Made by a program: the position numbers and the translations under genes. A stretch of DNA of 38,773 nt from Salegentibacter lacus (GTDB taxonomy: Bacteria; Bacteroidota; Bacteroidia; Flavobacteriales; Flavobacteriaceae): NCBI RefSeq assembly GCF_020164555.1, contig NZ_JAIQZB010000019.1, positions 41,012 to 79,784 of the forward strand. Reading direction: 5' to 3'. The notes beneath the pieces were generated by a model. It did no database searches. It was not told the DNA's origin and saw nothing but the letters and a program-made list of their open reading frames with translations. Of this stretch, positions 35,863-38,773 are shown one piece after another (position 1 is the stretch's first letter; each line of letters begins with the position of its first letter).

Positions 35863-36136
35863 ATTATGCTGCCCTTTTGATAAGAACGAACTGGAACTCA
35901 CTTCAATTTCGAAAGATTTAGAAGGAAAAATTATAGAGGGTTTTTTAAGTTGTAAAAAATGTAAGCGTATTTACCCAATAATGAAAGGAATCCCAATTAT
36001 GAATCCCGACGAATACCGGGAATTTAAACTGGAAGCTCCGCTAATGGAAAAATGGAGTCAATATTTAAAAGGTAAAAAAGTTGAAAATTTCAGGTTGATC
36101 GCTGATGATACGGGGGTGAATAGTTTAGGGAAATAA
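35840..36136 (+). CDS. Trm112-like zinc protein
   Basis: The 98-residue protein begins with a Trm112 (PF03966-type) domain: KLCCPFDKNELEL (Cys10, Cys11), SCKKCKRIYPIMKGIPIM (Cys38, Cys41). This gives a four-Cys zinc site and the YPI..GIP.M signature. A ~40-residue charged tail follows. In archaea and eukaryotes Trm112 binds and activates several SAM-dependent methyltransferases; in bacteria the family is less studied. Here it is coupled by a 23-bp overlap to the ThiE-like gene and shares an operon with a methyltransferase, which suggests that pair. The alternative is a free-standing zinc protein of unknown role. Confidence 0.86.
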   Translation: MRASTIDKLCCPFDKNELELTSISKDLEGKIIEGFLSCKKCKRIYPIMKGIPIMNPDEYREFKLEAPLMEKWSQYLKGKKVENFRLIADDTGVNSLGK

Positions 36137-36160
36137 GAATTGTAATAGGATGAAACCCTC

Positions 36161-36214
36161 CGGCCGGCCCGACTTCGTCATCCCGGTGGGGTCCACTTGA
36201 AAAAGGGAAGGAGC
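36161..36214. repeat. Dispersed intergenic repeat, right copy
   Basis: This corresponds to 32960-33018 in the same orientation: cggcc, cccgacttcgtc, cttgaaaaa and aaggagc are shared, with changes in the core and a less perfect hairpin. It lies 25 bp past the last gene of the riboswitch operon. Confidence 0.65.
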
Positions 36215-36245
36215 GAAAAGATTATTTAGTTAAAATTTCAGCATA

Positions 36246-36277
36246 AAAAAATCCGGAAACTCTAAAGCTTCCGGATT
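36246..36277 (-). terminator. Intrinsic terminator of rho
   Basis: The perfect 9-bp stem aatccggaa / ttccggatt with a 10-base loop has a T run on the minus strand (aaaaaa on the plus strand at 36245-36250). It lies 24 bp past the rho stop. It may also stop rightward transcription from the riboswitch operon. Confidence 0.9.
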
Positions 36278-36301
36278 TTGTGTTTATAACTAAAGAAGGT
36301 T

Positions 36302-37978
36302 TTATCCGTTCATCGAGATTAAAAACTCTTCGTTGTTTTTAGTTTGTTTAATCCTGTCGTTAATAAATTCCATTGCTTCAATAGGATTCATATCGGCAAG
36401 ATATTTACGCAGTACCCACATTCTTTGCAGTGCAGCTTCGTCTAATAAAAGATCGTCGCGACGTGTACTTGAAGAAGTAAGATCTATTGCAGGGAAAATT
36501 CTACGGTTGGCAATTTTTCTATCCAATTGTAGTTCCATATTTCCTGTTCCTTTAAATTCTTCAAAGATCACTTCGTCCATTTTAGAACCGGTATCGGTAA
36601 GGGCGGTAGCTATAATTGAAAGGGAACCTCCGTTTTCAATATTACGGGCAGCACCAAAGAAACGTTTTGGTTTGTGTAAGGCGTTGGCATCTACACCACC
36701 ACTTAATACCTTACCACTGGCAGGTTGTACGGTGTTATAAGCACGAGCCAGACGTGTAATAGAATCCAGAAGGATTACCACATCGTGACCACATTCTACC
36801 AAACGTTTTGCTTTTTCTAAAACAATATTGGCAACTCTCACGTGTTCGTGTGCTTCCTTATCGAAAGTTGAAGCTACGACTTCACCACGTACATTACGTT
36901 GCATATCGGTAACCTCTTCCGGACGTTCATCAATAAGTAAAACTATCTGGTAAACTTCAGGATGGTTGGCTGCAATTGCGTTGGCGATATCTTTAAGCAA
37001 CATTGTTTTACCAGTTTTAGGCTGGGAAACAATCATACCACGCTGGCCTTTTCCGATAGGGGAAAAGAGGTCCATAATACGGGTAGACATGCTGCTTTGC
37101 TTTTCAGCAATATTGAATTTTTCCTTAGGGAAAAGCGGAGTTAAGTGTTCAAAAGAAACACGGTCTCTCACTACCTGAGGGTCCAATCCGTTAATTTTGT
37201 TGATCTTGATTAAAGGGAAATATTTTTCACCTTCTTTTGGCGGGCGAATTTGCCCTAAAACAGTATCACCGGTTTTTAATCCGAATAAACGAATTTGCGA
37301 CTGCGATACATAAATATCATCTGGAGAAGTAAGGTAGTTATAATCTGAAGATCGTAGAAAACCGTAGTTATCTTGCATAATATCCAGTACGCCTTCACTT
37401 TCTATAATCGCGTCAAATTCGTAATCTGGTTCGCGGTAGCGGTTTCTTCCGTCACGGTTACCGGCGTCACGGCCTCCATTACTTTTATTACTGCTATTGC
37501 TACGTATGTCTTTTTTCTGATCGCGAGGATTGTTTTTACCTGATTGAGAAGAATTATTATTGTCTTCCCTCGGCTTTTGTTCCTGCTTTCTAGGTTCCCT
37601 GGTTTTTGCCGGGGCATCTTCTTTTTTAGGAGAAGAATTTTCCTTTCTTGCCGGGCGGGGTTCTTTAGTATCTGCTGTTGCAGCAGCCCGCGGTGGTTTT
37701 TTATTACTTCCTATTTTACCACTCTTCTTTGCTTGTGGTTTTTCTGAAGCTTTGTTGCGCTCTTCACTTTTTGAAGTTTCCTCTTTTGGAGTTTCCTCTT
37801 TTTTAGTGTCGTCGGTAAGTGCTTCTTTAGCTTTTTTAGGGTTGGCAGCCTGATAGTCCAGGATTTGATATACGAGATCTAATTTTTTTAAAGTCCTGAA
37901 TTTTGGGACGTTTAAAGATTTAGCGATATCCTGTAGCTCAGGAAGCTTTTTAGCTTTTAATTCTGAAATTTCAAACAT
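36302..37978 (-). CDS. rho: Transcription termination factor Rho with a disordered insert
   Basis: Rho is a hexameric RNA helicase that ends transcription. The 558-residue protein has a Rho_N domain (residues ~1-45), a ~140-residue low-complexity insert (about 48-188) rich in Lys, Glu, Arg, Asn and Ser, an OB-fold RNA-binding domain ([30 protein letters not shown]) and the ATPase with the Walker A motif QPKTGKT (~317-323), [16 protein letters not shown] and FKGTGNMEL. It is about 140 residues longer than E. coli Rho (419 aa). Bacteroidota Rho proteins are known to carry such a disordered insert, tied to RNA binding and phase separation. It is probably monocistronic, divergent from the DUF4293 gene. 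Confidence 0.97.
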   Translation of the reverse strand: MFEISELKAKKLPELQDIAKSLNVPKFRTLKKLDLVYQILDYQAANPKKAKEALTDDTKKEETPKEETSKSEERNKASEKPQAKKSGKIGSNKKPPRAAATADTKEPRPARKENSSPKKEDAPAKTREPRKQEQKPREDNNNSSQSGKNNPRDQKKDIRSNSSNKSNGGRDAGNRDGRNRYREPDYEFDAIIESEGVLDIMQDNYGFLRSSDYNYLTSPDDIYVSQSQIRLFGLKTGDTVLGQIRPPKEGEKYFPLIKINKINGLDPQVVRDRVSFEHLTPLFPKEKFNIAEKQSSMSTRIMDLFSPIGKGQRGMIVSQPKTGKTMLLKDIANAIAANHPEVYQIVLLIDERPEEVTDMQRNVRGEVVASTFDKEAHEHVRVANIVLEKAKRLVECGHDVVILLDSITRLARAYNTVQPASGKVLSGGVDANALHKPKRFFGAARNIENGGSLSIIATALTDTGSKMDEVIFEEFKGTGNMELQLDRKIANRRIFPAIDLTSSSTRRDDLLLDEAALQRMWVLRKYLADMNPIEAMEFINDRIKQTKNNEEFLISMNG

Positions 37979-38145
37979 GAATAATTAAGAATAAATTTGT
38001 GTTTGGATTGATTGTTAAACTTCTCGAGGAAGAATCGAAAAAAATTTGGAGACTTAAGTAACCTGTTTTGAATTGGTTACGAAATGTTCTTGCAAGTATA
38101 CAACTTTATTTTAATATTTTAAATAGCATTTCTAAAAAGAATCTT

Positions 38146-38153
38146 TATTTTTG
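38146..38153 (+). promoter_or_regulatory. -7 element before the DUF4293 gene
   Basis: TATTTTTG is an exact TANNTTTG match 22 bp before the ATG at 38176. No TTG lies at the usual distance upstream, so the promoter is incomplete to the eye. Its place argues against using the upstream ATG at 38068. Confidence 0.5.
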
Positions 38154-38175
38154 TTCGCGAATTCCACCAGAAGTT

Positions 38176-38586
38176 ATGCTACAAAGAATACAAACAGTAT
38201 ATTTACTTATCGCTGCTATTATAAGCGGCGGACTTATTTTCGTTTTCTCACTTTGGGAAAATTCAGAAAATGTTGCGATGTTTGCAGAAGATTATCTTAC
38301 AGTTTTTATTGCATTTCTCGCTTCAGCTTTGTTATCTTTGGTGAGTATTTTTATGTTCAAAAACAGAAAGCTTCAATTTGTATTGGGGCGTCTAAATATC
38401 TTATTAAACTTTTTTTTACTAGGAGTGTTTGTTTATTGGTCGCTAAGTGTACCTGGAGAAATGGATATTTCAGAGAAGGGTATTGGGATGTTTCTTCCTA
38501 TCATTTCTATCGTTTTTCTTGTTTTGGCCAATAAGGCCATTAAAAAGGACGAAGATCTCGTAAAATCTGTGGACCGATTACGATAA
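38176..38586 (+). CDS. DUF4293 family small membrane protein
   Basis: This 136-residue protein has four predicted transmembrane helices (about residues 8-26, 40-57, 67-86 and 99-117) joined by short loops, and ends in a charged tail (KKDEDLVKSVDRLR). The start MLQRIQTVYLL is the typical family N-terminus in Bacteroidota; a longer reading from 38068 adds 36 residues with no similarity and crosses a -7 element. The function is unknown. It is commonly found next to rho in this phylum (recollection, not checked). It is followed by a strong terminator. Confidence 0.9.
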   Translation: MLQRIQTVYLLIAAIISGGLIFVFSLWENSENVAMFAEDYLTVFIAFLASALLSLVSIFMFKNRKLQFVLGRLNILLNFFLLGVFVYWSLSVPGEMDISEKGIGMFLPIISIVFLVLANKAIKKDEDLVKSVDRLR

Positions 38587-38617
38587 GCCTATCATCTTAG
38601 TAGTATTAGTGCGTGAA

Positions 38618-38646
38618 AACCCGAAGTGAAAACTTCGGGTTTTTTA
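38618..38646 (+). terminator. Intrinsic terminator of the DUF4293 gene
   Basis: The perfect 10-bp stem aacccgaagt / acttcgggtt with loop gaaa is followed by ttttt. The group II intron starts 4 bp after it. Confidence 0.93.
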
Positions 38647-38649
38647 GTT

Positions 38650-38773
38650 GTGCGCCGTGCATGGCGTATTACTTAACGGTGCAAGTCCGTTATGGGGGTT
38701 TATAGCTACCTATCATTAGCTGAGAGCAAGGGTGTCCATCGCGAGGTGGAATCTGAAGGAAGCTTAAAGCAAA
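38650..38773 (+). mobile_element. Class C (IIC) group II intron, 5' end, cut by the window edge
   Basis: From GTGCGCC at 38650 the sequence shows group II domain I features: ggtgcaagtccg, then gcaagggtgtcc (38728-38739), and ggtggaatctgaaggaagc followed by gcaaa at the window end. The order and wording match the 5' part of class C introns such as that of Oceanobacillus iheyensis. Class C introns insert just behind intrinsic terminators, and this one starts 4 bp after the DUF4293 terminator. The rest of the ribozyme and any reverse transcriptase ORF lie beyond the window. Confidence 0.88.

Noticed and set aside
33266-36136. The operon as a bacimethrin or thiaminase cluster
   Set aside because: Those clusters carry thymidylate-synthase-like, nucleoside-processing and thiaminase genes, none of which is present.
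36333-36740. 135-codon open frame opposite rho
   Set aside because: Antisense shadow of the conserved ATPase domain of rho.

Overview
The window looks like the chromosome of a Bacteroidota member of the Flavobacteriaceae, probably marine (Gramella/Salegentibacter/Zunongwangia-like). The evidence is AT-rich DNA, a type IX secretion (T9SS) substrate and a T9SS Plug protein, promoters of the TTG-N18..22-TANNTTTG type, a six-gene Na+-pumping NADH:quinone oxidoreductase, a Rho factor with the long disordered insert typical of the phylum, and DUF3667/DUF4293 membrane proteins. The genus is inference.

Layout. 1-10.9 kb: two leftward genes for large secreted surface proteins, an HYR-repeat protein cut by the window edge and a 3383-residue multi-domain T9SS substrate. 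11.2-16.5 kb: pruA, an NRDE protein, and a leftward trio (T9SS Plug, DUF3667 zinc-ribbon membrane protein, ApaG). 16.6-24.1 kb: nqrABCDEF with its promoter and terminator, then a small conserved-looking protein and apbE, whose product flavinylates NqrB and NqrC. 24.1-28.8 kb: a tight leftward run gpmI - thioredoxin-like - HAD - map - NUMOD4/HNH - methyltransferase. 29.2-32.4 kb: two convergent L,D-transpeptidases, a small GNAT protein and a ClpP paralogue. 32.6-32.75 kb: tRNA-Gly(TCC) with promoter and terminator. 32.8-36.3 kb: an accessory island described below. 36.3-38.6 kb: rho and a divergent DUF4293 gene. The last 124 bases are the 5' end of a class C group II intron, sitting just behind an intrinsic terminator.

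Best candidate for an undescribed system: 33.27-36.14 kb. A TPP (thiamine pyrophosphate) riboswitch with its own terminator controls four translationally coupled genes: a SAM-dependent methyltransferase, an AIR-synthase/HypE/ThiL-superfamily protein, a ThiE/TenI-fold protein that lacks the usual QLRxK pyrophosphate motif, and a Trm112-like zinc protein (Trm112 proteins are methyltransferase activators elsewhere). None of the standard thiamine genes thiC, thiG, thiH, thiD or thiM is present. The island is bracketed by two copies of a dispersed intergenic repeat. I infer a thiamine-linked pathway or salvage/modification route involving methylation; its chemistry is unknown.

Several starts were chosen inside longer open frames: gpmI, NUMOD4/HNH, the large L,D-transpeptidase, the riboswitch methyltransferase, the ThiE-like gene and DUF4293. 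Reasons are in each entry.
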